Shown piece by piece: positions 35,134-48,400 of a DNA stretch of 64,000 bases. How positions within the stretch are numbered: position 1 is the first letter of the stretch; every line of letters begins with the position of its first letter. The notes beneath the pieces are model-generated. The model was not told where the DNA came from. It saw nothing but the letters and a program-made list of their open reading frames with translations, and searched no databases. A program made the translations under genes and the position numbers. Origin of the DNA: Camellia lanceoleosa (taxonomy: Eukaryota > Streptophyta > Magnoliopsida > Ericales > Theaceae); NCBI GenBank assembly GCA_025200525.1, contig CM045762.1:2666001-2730000 (forward strand), written 5' to 3'.

Positions 35134-36360
35134 ACTTGGAATATAGGAATCTTAGCGGTAAGGCGATGGAGTTGGTAGATGTTATGATTAGGAGGAGAGT
35201 TAGTATAGCTTAGTACAAGAAACAAAGTGGACGAGTGAGAAAGCTAGGGAAATTGAGAATACCGGTTTAAAGCGTATTGTAGTGGTAGAATAGGCCTTAA
35301 GAATGGGGTAGGAATCTTAATTGCCAAGGGTCTTGTGGAGAATGTAGTAGCGGTCATTAAGAAAGGGGATAGGATTATGTTAGTTAAACTAGTTATTGGA
35401 GGAATATGATGAGCGTTATTAGTGCATCGCCCTCAAGTAGGATTAGATGATCAGTTAAGAGGATTTTTGGGAGCAAATAGATGAGATCTTCGGAGATACC
35501 ATTGAGAGAACTTGGTTATAGGTGGAGATTTTAATGGCCATGTAGGCATAAATAAATTAGGCTATGAAAGGGTGCATGGTGGATCTGGTTTGATAGAGAA
35601 ATGAAATTTGGAGAGAGTATCTTAAATTTTGTGTTGGCTTCTGACCTGGTGCTGGCCAATACTATGTATAAGAAGAGGGAGGAGCATTTGATAACCTTTA
35701 AGAGTGGGTCAGTTAAGAGCCAAATAGATTACTTCTTAGTGAGAAAAATGGACTACCTAAAATGCAATGATTGTAAGGTGATTCTGGAAGGCGACCTCTC
35801 AACATAGGATTTTGGTACTAGATTTATGTTTTAGAGGGCAATACCAAGCTAAGAAGGATGGTGGGCATCGTAGAACGAGATGGTGGGACCTAAAAGAGGA
35901 TAAATTAGAAATATTTAAAAATAGAATGGATAAAGGAAATCGTGGGACTTGGAAGATAGTGCTAACACTATGTGGAACTTCGATGGCCAATTGTATGAGG
36001 AGAATCTCAAGAGAAGTGATTGGAGAGTCGAAAGAGCAGGACCCCTCTAGGAAAACTTGGTGGTGGAGGGAAGAGGTTCAAGCGGTAGTTAAGGTAAAAA
36101 AAGAGTGCTTTAAAAGTGGCAAAGGATAGGCGAGGAAAACCTTAAGAGCTATAGATTGGCTAATAAGGAGGTCAAGAAAGCAGTGAGAGAAGCTAAGTTG
36201 AAAGCTTATGATGACCTATATACTAGACTAGATAGTAAGGAGGGAGAGAAGAGGGTATACAAACTTGCTAAGATACGGGGGAGGAAACAAGAGATTTTAA
36301 TCAAGTTAAGTGCATTAAGAGTGAGGATTTTAAGGTATTGGTGAGGATGAAGAGATTAAG
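35134..36360 (+). pseudogene. LINE endonuclease domain and linker, broken
   Basis: Pieces of an apurinic-like endonuclease (EEP fold) appear in order: TWNIGILSGKAMELVDVMIR (35135-35194), VGGDFNGHVG-like sequence (35522-35550), then the open segment 35601-35807 with LNFVLASDLVLANTMYKKRE, HLITFKSGSVKSQIDYFLVR and NDCKVILEGD, matching the end of RTE endonucleases. The linker (35812-36340) is basic, with TRWWDLKEDKLEIF and REAKLKAYDDLYTRL. Stops and frameshifts (for example at 35212 and 35805) make it non-functional. The endonuclease would nick target DNA. Confidence 0.85.
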
Positions 36361-36439
36361 AAAAGATGGAAGAACTATTTTGAGAAACTATTAAATGAGG
36401 AACATGGAGAATGCGGCAATAGGGAAGAAATAGCGATGT

Positions 36440-37941
36440 CACGATAAACCAAAACTATAGGTTCTATCGCAGGATTAGAAACTTTGAAGTGGAGATTGCA
36501 CTTAAGAAGATGAAATCAAATAAGGCTTTAGGATAAGATAATATCTCTATTGAAGCTTGGAAGTGTTTGGGTAAAAAGGGGTTGCTTGGTTGACTAGATT
36601 GTTTAGCAAAATTTTGTCGACGAGGAACATGCCAGATGAGTAGAGGAAGAGTATTTTAGTGCCAATCTATAAGAATAAAAGAGATATCCAGAATTGCAAT
36701 AACTATAGAGGAATCAAGCTAATGTGTCATATAATGAAAGCGTGGGAGAGAGTGATAGAACACCGATTGCGAGATATAACAGAGGTGTTAGAGAATCAAT
36801 TTGGGTTTATGCCTGATAGGTCAACAATGGAAGCGATCTATCTTTTGAGGAGAGTAATAGAAAAGTATAGAGATAATAAAAGAGACATTCATATGGTGTT
36901 TATCGACCTTGAGAAAGCATATGATAGAGTGCCCCGGGATATAATATGGTGGGTGTTAGCGAAGAAAGGGGTGATAAAAGGTTACATTGATGTGATTAGG
37001 GACATGTATAAAGGGGTGGTGATCACTATTAGATCGCCTGCTGGAGAGACAAATGAATTTCCTATCACTGTAGGGTTACATCAAGGATCTACCTTAAGTC
37101 ATTTTTTTGCTTTAGTTATGGATGAGTTGACGAGAAATATCCAGGATGACGTGCCATGGTGTATGTTTTTTGTAGACGATATAGTGCTAGTGAATGAGAC
37201 TAAAGGAGTTAATACAAAGTTAGAGATTTGGAGAAAAGCTCTTGAATTTAAAGGATTTCGGATAAGCAGAACTAAGACAGAGTACATGGAGTGTAAATTT
37301 AGTAACAGTAACAATGAAAGCAGAGGAGAAGTGAAGATTGAGAACCAAGAACTATCTAAGAGTGAACATTTTCGTTATTTAGGGTTGACTATCACAACAG
37401 CGGGGGCCTATAGGATTAAGGCGGGATGGTGTAAGTGGAGAAGTGCGTCTGGGGTATTGTGCGATAGACAAATACCCACTAGACTTAAAGGTAAGTTCCA
37501 TAGAATGGCTATTAGACCAGCGATGTTGTATGGGATGGAGTGTTGGGCAACCAAGAAACAACATGTAGATAAGATGAGTGTGACTGAGATGAGAATGCTA
37601 AGGTGGATGTGTGGCAAGACTAAACAAAACAAGACAAGACAAGACAAGACATAATTAAGAATGAGTGTATTCGGGAATGGGTAGGAGTAGCACCGATAGA
37701 AGATAAGTTGAGAGAGAATCGATTGAGATGGTTTGGTCATATTCAACGGAGACCAACAGAGACAGTAATGAAGAGATGCAATGCTGTAACGGTAGATGGA
37801 AGTGTTAGGGGACGGGGTAGGCCTAGATTAACGTTGGTTAGCGTTGTAAATAGAGATATGGATCTGCTTAATTTGACTAACGAAATGGCCTTTGATAGGG
37901 CCACGCGGAGAAGAAGGATTCATGTAACCGATCCCATTTGA
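36440..37941 (+). pseudogene. LINE reverse transcriptase, frameshifted
   Basis: The main open segment 36659-37654 has the RT blocks PIYKNKRDIQNCNNYRGI, LENQFGFMPDRSTMEAI, MVFIDLEKAYDRVPRD, TVGLHQGSTLSHFFALVMDE and the catalytic box FVDDIVL (about 37167-37187; FADD or FVDD in RTE). Earlier RT residues (36440-36655) are in other frames with stops. At 37610-37654 an (ACAAG)n expansion breaks the frame. The C-terminal domain continues at 37708-37941 with LRWFGHIQRRP and RGRGRPRLT. Dead, but only moderately decayed. Confidence 0.92.
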
Positions 37942-37984
37942 TGGGACTTAAGGCTTGGTTTGGTTTGGTTTATTCATCTTTCTC

Positions 37985-39285
37985 TATATCTCAAAAGTTA
38001 AAATAACCAAAGCAACAATTATGTGAGATTTTAAATTTATGTTGACATAGTTCTTTGTTTCGGTATGTTTTGGTGCATTTCTCTATGTTTTGGGGTGTGT
38101 TTCATTAGTTACGACACCCGATCCATTTCCTCAAGGGTGTCCTAAAGTTTCTCCACGAACTGTAGTTTTACAAAATCATCCCCAAAGATTTTGATCAGAG
38201 TAGCTAGAAAAGATAGAATTTAGTTATTTCATGCATGTTTTGTTTCAGTCTTTTAGGAAATGTAAAATCTTTTGATTGCCAATTAAAAAAATAAAGAAAG
38301 AAGTCTTTTAGGAAATGTAAATGTTTCGGATGTTGTGATGAAAACAAAATGACAGTGATTGATGACCTTTATAGATGCCGCACTAAGTAGCCTGAGACAC
38401 AAGCATGGACCATGACCTAACCCGACACATTGATTTTCAAAAAAATGTAAGTCGCAACATGCTTGGGTTATGTTAAAATTTTATATTTTTATAAATTTAT
38501 TATATGTAATATATATATATATATGAATAATTTATTCAAAGATAATGAAAAATATGTAATATAACTCTAATTACATAAAAAAGTAATATATTTCATAACT
38601 TGAATATTAAGATATTATTCACATAACATTTACTTTAAAGATTATAAAATAATTATGGAACGTTGTAATGCACATGATGTTCATTTTCTATATGTTTTAA
38701 AACATATTTAGAGTGCATAAGTTGTGTTATGAAGAATAAAAACATCGTTATGTGACACAGGATGTGTTCAGAGAGTTCAAGGAGTGTTGTTGAAATGTCT
38801 GTGAAGTGTCCGATGCTATAGATTTGATTTTTTTGTTAAGACACATTGAAGAAGTGTCAGACACACTTTTAGTAGTGTCCAAAGAGTGTTGTACGACATG
38901 CTTCCTTGGTAGAAGTTTTAGGTGCTTCTTAGCCACATTTAACTGTTAATGCTAAATAATGCTATTTACTTAACTTTCTATACAGCTTACTGTCTCCCAC
39001 TCCCAAGCATTCTCTTAACATTACTAGTAATGTCTTTATCAGTTCCCATCTCAAATGGTATTAGATGATGTGCTTTATTAAAAACAATTGTGTTTGTATT
39101 GATGATTTGCTATATAATGTGGAAAATCCTTGATTAGTCCCCTACGGGACGCCCCAACAGCTCAGTCAGCATTCCCCAAATAAAGAGACTCAAGGTTGAT
39201 TCTCCTTAACTTATTTTATCCAAAAATAATGTATAAATCCTTGATTTAGTCTTATCTTTATTTATTTATTTATTTATTTTGATAG
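37985..39285. other. Non-coding region upstream of UTP23, probably 5' intron
   Basis: AT-rich with no recognisable frame. A block at 39131-39205 is GC-richer and ends at a plausible donor (CTCAAG/GTTGAT), so it could be a 5' UTR exon. The region ends in TTTATTTATTTATTTTGATAG, a good polypyrimidine tract and acceptor immediately before the UTP23 start codon. Confidence 0.5.
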
Positions 39286-39476
39286 ATGAGATTGAAAAAA
39301 CAGAAACGCCATCGTAAGGTTGTTAGGTTCTACACAGCTTGCTTTGGCTTCCGAGAGCCATTCAAGGTTCTTTGTGATGGAACTTTTGTACATCACCTTC
39401 ATGTCAATTCTATTACACCAGCCAATACTGCACTCTCAAGTATCCTTAATGCCACTGTAAAAATATTTACTACCAG
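39286..39476 (+). CDS. UTP23: UTP23 exon 1 (start codon)
   Basis: Encodes about 63 residues from the initiator Met to the TVKIFTTR block, ending ACCAG/GTCAGC. The ATG directly follows an AG acceptor, implying a 5' UTR intron. It carries the basic N-terminus and the first PIN strand (VLCDGTF). Confidence 0.9.
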
Positions 39477-42400
39477 GTCAGCAGGTTTTTCTGCCCCTTG
39501 TTTTTGTTATTATACTAGATGACGATGATATAATGGTGTAATTCTCTTTCGGTTTATGAATTAAATGTTTCCTTATCCATGAATTCTTTATTATTTCCTT
39601 TTTGGTTGTAGATGTGTTCTTGCGGAATTAAAAAGCCTTGGTGAGTCCTATTCTAAATCTCTTAAGGCAGCTGGTAACCTCTTTACTGCAAGGTCAGTGC
39701 TCTGTGTGTGTGTGTGTTTGTCTCCCCCTCCCTCCCTCCCTCCATGTGTACTAGCATCAAGTTTTGGAAGAAAAAGTAATGAAGATGGCAGCCCGCTGAC
39801 CTTACTATTTGCAGAGTACATGGCCATATCAATATATGCTTCATGCTTACTGTCATTTAATCTTTCTAAAGACATGATATTGTTATTCTAAGCTCTGGGA
39901 GTACATTTTTGAGCCATTTTTAGATGTGACCATGAGAAGAGGAAGAGTGCTGTGGCTTGCATCATGGAAATTATTGGAGAAGACAATCCCGAGCACTTCT
40001 TTGTTGCTACTCAGGATGCTGATTTGCGGAAGAATCTCCGGGAGGTTTGTGTATTTCTTGTGTTAGATTTCACTTATTGTGGTCATGAGTATATTGTATG
40101 GTTCTGTACAATGATATTGTTTTCTATGGTATGTGAGGTTTTTCTTCTTAGTCAAAGGAAGTTCTGTCTTTAACCGATATACTCGCATGTTCTGCTACCA
40201 TAATTTGTCCCTATTCTTATTACACAGCCTGTCTATGTGATTTCAAATAGCATAAAATTACTTGGTTGCTTTGAGTTGGATATTTATGTTGTCATTTTAA
40301 TTCTTTTTATCAGAGATTGGAAAACTTGTAAATGAAATACTCAAAAAGGTTACTTTGGAACCATTGGCATTCTTGTAAATACTATTTTCTTCATTTTTAT
40401 TGTTTAATTAGTATGAACATTGTTGTAGACTTTCAATTCTGCAGCTCTAATCTAACTATCCTTTTAACCTTTTTGTTAGCCCATTTGTATCTCAGTTATT
40501 ATTATTATATTCTTAGATCCTTTTGCCACTGTTTAAAATATATATATTTTCCTTACTTCTTGTATCTTGTCACACCCCCACTAATTTTCTTTAGATATCG
40601 ACCTTTTCCTTTTGACCTCCAAGAACTTCTTTCAATATTCTTTTAATGCATTTTATTGTATTCCACATACTTCTAGTTTCATTTTGAACTCAACTATTAG
40701 TTTCATTTTCAAACTTCACATTGCTTGCCAAAAACATTTTACACTAATGTTCTTTAGATAAACAACATCTTCCTTTCAACATTCTTGTAATGTATTTTGC
40801 CTATTGTATTTCATGTATTATTAGTTTCATTTTCAAATTCCACACTGCTGTTTCAAACAATTTATGCTTAAAGCATTCATAATTTTTTAGCTTTTAGAAT
40901 CCACCATCTAGTTAGTAGGTTTATAATATTTTTGTTTTTATTGATTTTTCCTTTTAGCATAGATATCTAGTATTATTAGCCTATGTTGTGATGTTAAACA
41001 CTCTCTAGGGATGACATTACAACCTCTACATGTTAAGCAGTTTGTGTTTCCTACAAAAAAAGGAAAATGATTCACAAATAATTTTTTTCCCTCTCCGCCC
41101 TTTAGAGCATCACTTCAGAATAAATAGGTAATCTATGTGGGCATGCTCTTTCCTGACCACTATGCATTTTGTGAATGTAGTGTGGGGTGGATGCAAACTA
41201 TAAACCTAAAATTGTTGAAAATTTAATAATCCCTCCGTCCCAAAATAATAATCAGTTTTGTGAGGAATCTAACTTTTATGGTAGTATAATTATTGCACTT
41301 CAAAAATATTAATTTTTCAAAGTTACCCTTTGATAGTACATTTTTTTGGGAATATCAATTGTCATAATTGCACTTTTAGTGTTGTTAATGAATTTAAAAG
41401 AGGGGCAAAATAAAAAATTCATATTATTTTAGTCCTTGATTTTTTAAAATGGACTAATATTTTGGGACAATGAAAAATGGAATAAGGGACTAATATTTTG
41501 GGACGGAGAGAGTATATATATTTTATCCAAAAATATGTATATATATTACTGGAACTTCTTATTTGGATGCTAATGCTACTTGAGTATCCAGAACTAGACT
41601 TGGCTGTTTGTTTGAAAATGAACTTATCAGTGCAAGTATGGATGCCTTCTTTTTATATTCACCTGTTAGAACTATTTTTTCTGTTTTGTGCATTACCACA
41701 TTGCACATGGACACTCAAAACTCCTATGCTAGTGCACACATACAAATGCTCTAATGGACAGGTATGGTTGTGATTTTGATATTTGTTTTGGCTGAAGGTG
41801 CCAGGTGTGCCTGTCGTATTTGCTCTGAGAAATGCCTTACTGCTTGTGCCTCCATCTGCTATTCAACACCAGTTTCCCAAATCTACTGAAGAAGAACGTT
41901 CACATATGACTGAGTTTGAATATAAAATGTTAAGAATGAAGAAAAAGAACATGTTGGCCATGGAGGAAGCAAGGGAGTCTTCTGATGTGAACGGAAGTGA
42001 AGGTGATTTAGGGACCTTGGCAGTGATGAAGACAAACATTGGAAAAAATGGAACAGAAGTGAAGGATAAAGTTCAGTTCAAAAGAAAGAAAGCCAAGGTT
42101 CTGATCCATGATCATATCTTTATTTTTCCTAGTTGCTATCTTGATTCGTTGCTTTAAATCTCGATTGTTGCTGTTGTTTGCTTGTATCTTTAGCCTTTGC
42201 CAAGTATCCGCATCTTTTTATTTCCATAGAATACGATAAAAAATGCCATGTAGTATGTATGGTTCTTTAATTTGAGTGATCTTTTGACAATCACAGTGTT
42301 TTGTGAGTTGTTATACCCATAAAGTGTTTTTTTGGAGAGACCTGATTAGCAGCTGTAGAAATTAAGTAGAGTATTTTTTTCCCTTTCCAGATTACTAGTT

Positions 42401-45400
42401 CTGTTTGTTATGGTTGGTGGCATAATGGTCATTTGGATGTCAAATAAACCTTATTCATCAGAAGCCACTAAACATACTCAAATTTCTAAGTAGTCTCAAT
42501 TCTTGGTTGACACCTCCACCTAAAATATATGTGAAGGCGTTCTCATTGATTCCTATAGATTCTCTCCATATGAGAAGATGGCAAAATTTTCTTCCATCTC
42601 ACAAGATATTGTTGGATGAAGATGGCAAAACTTATCCTATGTAACCCATGTATCATTGGTATCCAAAATTTTCATACCAAGAGAAAAGCGTCTGAAGTCT
42701 CAAAAACATTTGTGATCTAATCGTCATGAGGTGGTGGAAGTGGTAGAAGATGAGGGATAGGTGTTGGAACTAATGTAAGAGGAATGACTCCTGTAGACAA
42801 ACATGTTGGCAAATTGGTAGGCTCAAAAGTGTCTTGGTAAGAAAACGAATCCTCAACATTGAATGTAAGACTAATATTCATATATGAAGGTAATTCAACA
42901 AATATACATTATAGGTTCACATTTACGAATGATACGAAAAAGGCATAGTGGCTCAAATGTGAAGTTTATAAAAGAATTTCTTAACATAATGCTCAGGGCA
43001 TCAATAAGTCTGGAGAGAAAACCAGCCACAAAAACAATGACATTAAACATTCCTGGCCATACATATCAGATGTTGGTGCCCGTCATAAAAGAAACAGTTT
43101 CATTCATGGCTCTAGAGCCTCACCTTGTTTTCTATGGTTGGTTCTGTGGCTGTAAACTTATTGTCAGGGTGCATACAAACCGTGACATAGACCCTTTAGC
43201 ACTTGACATAATGGGTGTTAGAAAAGATTCATGTAGCTGACACCAATTAAAAGAGAGATCAATACTTCAATGTAGAGCGAAATGGAAATGGTGCAAACAT
43301 GATTTAATTCTCTAGTCGGGGACCTCTAGCATTCTAGATTTGTGTCTTTTGGTAGGTAGGTCGAGTAGGTTTACACGGTTAGGATTTATTGTTTTCATGG
43401 GTAGCAACCCTAAGCTGAGAGTCACTAGTACCCACCACAGTAGGAATCTTCGTTCTCTAGTTCTTTTCGGCATACTTTCTCCCTCGAGTCGAGTGTCACC
43501 ATTGCCATGGCGAAGCGTATTTCTTTTGATGGCCACATTGTACCTTAACCATTGATTATGAGTTGAATGAATTTCGAGAGAGAGAGAATGTATTGATGAG
43601 GGTAGTTGACCCTTTATGAGTTTGAGGAGGAAGGTGAGGATAATATATGGGGAGTAATGACACTATCCACAATGGGCTAGCTAAGCTATTTACTAATTAT
43701 TACAACAACAAATTTAACTAGCTATTCTAGCTAATTAAATAATTACAACACAAAACTAACTAGCTATTCTAACTAATTAGTTACAAGCTCGCTACTTTAA
43801 GCACAACATACTAATATTATAATATCACTTTGACGGATCCCGAGAATCGAGGGATGGCTCATGCATGGATGTGAATTTTCACCTGATAATGCTCTCCGTT
43901 TTGCTACCAGAATGCCTTTGTTGCGCAGTTGGAAAATTGCGCTATTTTTCCACCTCAGCCTCTGCTCCGCTCTGCTGGAAAAAGGATACTGCCTACCTAG
44001 AAAATGTGGCTGGCAACCCAGAAGTAGTGGTCGGCCGGCCACTAATAGTGGGTTGTCGTCTAGTAAAAGTGGCTTGTCGGCCATTAATGTTGGTTCTATC
44101 CTGCGACCGAGAGGACAAATAGAGTACAAACTAGTGTATTCTCAAGGGTGTTGTTCACCATGCCTCTCCTTATCGACAAGCGAGGTCAAAGGAGAGATAG
44201 GCTCATCTCATAAGCCATCAATCAATGCATTGGCATTGCATGATGATTTATGAATCAAGGGACACAATTTCAATAAATGTAAAACAAAAGACCAACAAAA
44301 CCTACTTCCTATCATGGATTGATCAAGGGAAGTGGTTGACCTTGGAAACTTGAACCATTTCATCACTTAACAAGTATGAAATGACTCAGAATCTCCATGT
44401 GTTCATTCTTAATTCATTTAGTCCAACAATGAGTTTTAAGTCCTCTAATAGAAAGAAATACCAAACCAAATGTCGTTTTAAGCATGAGAGAGATGTCATG
44501 CCGTTGATAATGAACCCCCTAAAGGGATTAAACCATTAAGCACAATCACCTTAATCTCAAGCTTAAACAAACAATCGGTTTGAAACAACTCTCAAAGTAA
44601 AGGAGAAGCCAATAAATGAAAGAAATGCAGAGGTGATTAGAGAGGCGAACACAAGTATGGAAAGCTTGAAATAAATATTATCAACTCAAATAGGTTGGTG
44701 TCTAATGCCTAAAACACCAAGCCTATGAGGATCATTACACTATAAGCATACTAAACAAAGCATGAATGAAGCTAACACATAAAAACAGTCCTAAAACAGT
44801 CCAAAAAGTCTGGAATGAAGACAAAAACAACTACAACTACAACAACTAGTTAAAATATTGAGATATTAAAACTAGCACACAAGCACAAGGACGGGAGGCT
44901 AACCCCTCCATTTTTGGGACTTCAAAACATGATTTTTGGCTTAAGAAACCTCTGAAAATCAGTGGTAAAAGCTCAAAAAAGTTGATGAAAAGGTGGGAAG
45001 CACAAGGGCAAATGCCTTAGAAGCAAGGTTCAAAGAAGGATTGTCAACCCCTCTACCTTTAATGGCCTTAAACCATAAGTTTCAACCAAAAAATACAGAT
45101 AATAAACAACTCAAAAATAGCAAAAAAGGATAGAAAACAAGTAGTGTAGAGATGATACAAAAGTACTAGAATGGATACCTCTTGAAGAGGAATGATCCCT
45201 TGAGTTACAAACTACCAATTTCACACTCTCAAGTGCCTTAAGAGCTAAAATACAAGCTCAAATCACCTCAGCAAGGAACTCTCTAGGTTTGGTTTAGTGT
45301 GTTTAGGAAAAGGCTACGTAAGTTGCACAAGAGAGAGAATTGTAGAGAGATTTTCCAAAATTTTTCTCTCCAAAAATATTCTCGCTCTTAAATTTTTCTA

Positions 45401-48400
45401 ACCTGTACAACCAAAGAGGGTTATCTATATATAGAAATATATGAGAGACCCTCAAAAATATCCTTACAAACACAGCTGGAATGGTGCATGCATTTGTAGG
45501 GACAGCTAGTAGAAAATATATGATTTTTTGCACTAGTGGGCGGCAGGTCGCTGGAGGCGCAGACCTGAAAAACCACTATTTTGGTCCAAAACAAGGCACA
45601 AGGTTTGTAGATTCAAAACTGAGATTTCCTGCTAAGGAAGCCAAGCATTCGACGAGCGTACACATTCACCATTGAGTGATCAATCAGTGGCACCCAAGTT
45701 TTAAGGGTCATAAAAAATGAGGTGTCTACAGGTAGTAGAACGGGCAACAACAGTTTGTTTCTTACTTTTCCAATAAATCAAAGAATCACCAAGAAACATA
45801 TAGGAACAAGAAGTGGACTTTCGATCTGTAACATTACCAGCCCAATTAGCATTAGCGTAGTCTACTAAAGCCAAGGAAGAAATAGAGGACAATAACAATC
45901 CTTGGAAGATAGTACCGCAAAGATAGCGAAGAATCCGAACCAAAGCAACCCACTCTGTAGAATGAGAAGCAAAAACGAACTGACTAACCACATTGACAGT
46001 ATAGGCAACATCAGGGTGAGTAACTGTCAGATAAACTAAGCAACCTACTAGCTCTCGATATAAAGTAGAATTAGGCAGAGGAACACTATCAATAGTGTTA
46101 AGTTTCACATTAAGCTCAATGGGGTTATCAGCAATCTTAGTGTTAGTAAGACCAGCACGGTGAATGCTGATATGCACATACAGTGATAAGGCAATCCCAA
46201 AACTTATCTAGCACAAAACAAGTTGAAAACGAAAAAATGTGGCCCAACCTAAGTAATCATCGTATCAATTGCAATAATGCTATGTGCACAAAAAAGTGCA
46301 CCACACCAAAAATGAATCATGTTTAGTTCATTCTTGTCGATTTTTCACCCAATCATATCTCTCCCAATGCATCAGCGGGTAAAGATCCGTGCACAATGTA
46401 ACCGAGTAGGGATCAGAATCAGCATTTCTCATTGTATCCCCACTAGGAAGTTGCATGATTTTCACCATCATATGTACGCATGTTATTTTGAGATGCATAC
46501 CGCTAGTTTTGCTTAGCCTTGATTGACATTGTCAAATTCATGTGGTTTGGTTTAGTATCATTAATATTATCTTCCATTTGGGTGTTGCTAGACCTAGAGT
46601 TTTGAATTAGACAAAGATGAACTTCGATGTTGTGCTCTCATTGAGCAAGAATTGAGAACTGGTCGAGGAACGGCGAGTAATTTGGCCACTCATAGGAGGT
46701 TTAGCTATTATCTGGTTGAAAGATTGTTAGTTTAACCTTCACGAGTCTAGCAGGAAAAACTAGCCCTAGAGCCAACAATAGGAGGTAACCGATTCTTCTA
46801 TCATCACCTTTCCATGGCTTACACGCCATCCGGTAACTTGGACGGTCTATCCTAAGATGTGCTTATCAAGCTTGTGGTGACCACTAGCTTATTTGTTCTT
46901 GATTTTGAGCAGGATTTGATTTTAATTGTTGAAAACAAGTTCATTTCAATTTGCTTCTTGAAAAAACAAAAGAAAATCAAAACAACATCAAAATGGTGTT
47001 TCAAATTCATGTTTTGTGCCTAATTTTTTCGCAACATCACATCAAAATTACACCTCTCACCAAATTCTTCCTTGATTAGTTCTTCCTGCTATGAGTCAAG
47101 ATCCTATTTCACGACATCACGAGTCATGCATCAACAAGTTTGCGAGATAATATTGGAATCGGTAAATAAACATTGTAAAAAGCTGAAGGAAGTAATGTTT
47201 TGTGCCACATTTTTTCGTTTTCAACAACTTGTTTTGTGCTAGATAAGTTTTGGGATTGTCTTACCCACATCTTGTATCATTCACATATAGTAATAAGGCA
47301 ACAAAACCGGCGAGATGTGGAGAAGAAACAAAGTAGAGTCTGGGCGAAGGATGCGGCCGAGCTCGATAACAATAGTTTAAAAGCGATCATACCAAGCATG
47401 AGGAGATTGTTTGAGACCATACCTGACATGTCGAAGACAACAAACTTGTCTAGAGGAATAGTGGCGGCGGGAGGGCGTATAAATCTCCTCGGTGAGATGA
47501 CCATTAAGAAAAGCATTCTTAATATTCATCGATAAAGAGGCTAATAACGAACAACGACGAAAAATATCAAAATCTGAGACAATAGTCATCTTAGCAGCAG
47601 AGGCAAAGGTCTCCTCATAATCAATACCATACTCTGTGAAAAATCCTTGGCAAGTCTTGACCCGTGAACCCATTTGCAACCAATTAGAATTTTACGGCAA
47701 GCAAGGGAACTAATTCCCAAGTACTAGTTTTTACAAAGTAGACAACTCATCCTCCATAGCTTGAATCAATGAAGATCTAACAAGCCTCCTTGTAAGGCGA
47801 GGTTTTGAAAAAGAGTTAATAGCGACAAAAATGTGCAGATGTATGAGAAAAACATGTTTTAACAAAACTAAGTTTGACTACTTGTTCACGGATCACGAAG
47901 GGATACTTCGGTTAGTAAGATCAGAGTCGTCAGAAGCAGGAGGATCGGTAGTAGGGGCAAAGACAACTGGTGGAGGGAAAGCCTTGGGGCGATAATAGAC
48001 TAACAGGAGAAGGAGGCGGGAGGCGGTGGGGAAGGATGAGAGGAGAGCAGAGACTCATGGGGGTCGATGGAGATGGACTCATGAGGAGGGTGGTACTGAG
48101 GAGAAGAGGAATAAGCTCATGGAGAACTGACAAAGATGTACTCATCGGGGAGGGACCTCGGAAGGAAATGAATCAATATGAACCAAATCCTCTTTGGAAG
48201 CGGGGTTGTGAGAGGAGGAAATGAAAGTATAGTGAGCGTTCGAGAAAGGCAACATAGCGGAAGACATAAAGGTGACGGAAGCAGAGGGTCATAGCGATTA
48301 CCTTTACAGGTGAGGCGGTAACCCAAAAATACACATAGGACAGGGCCGGGCACTAGGACCAAAAAGTAGACCCAAACACACGGAGGAGGGTAATTAGGAA

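Larger units (their letters stand above)
35134..37970 (+). mobile_element. RTE-clade LINE, slightly 5'-truncated, 14-bp target duplication
   Basis: Flanked by TATTCATCTTTCTC at 35120-35133 and 37971-37984, a perfect 14-bp target-site duplication from target-primed reverse transcription. It starts directly at the endonuclease motif TWNIG, so the leader is missing. It ends in TTGGTTTGGTTTGGTT, a short tandem 3' tail of the kind used by RTE LINEs instead of poly(A). It encodes endonuclease and reverse transcriptase remnants in several frames. It sits upstream of UTP23, possibly inside its 5' intron. Confidence 0.9.

Noticed and set aside
42884..43240. 118-residue frame in UTP23 intron 4 as an extra exon
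   Set aside because: No match to UTP23 order; exon 4 to exon 5 joins conserved motifs directly.
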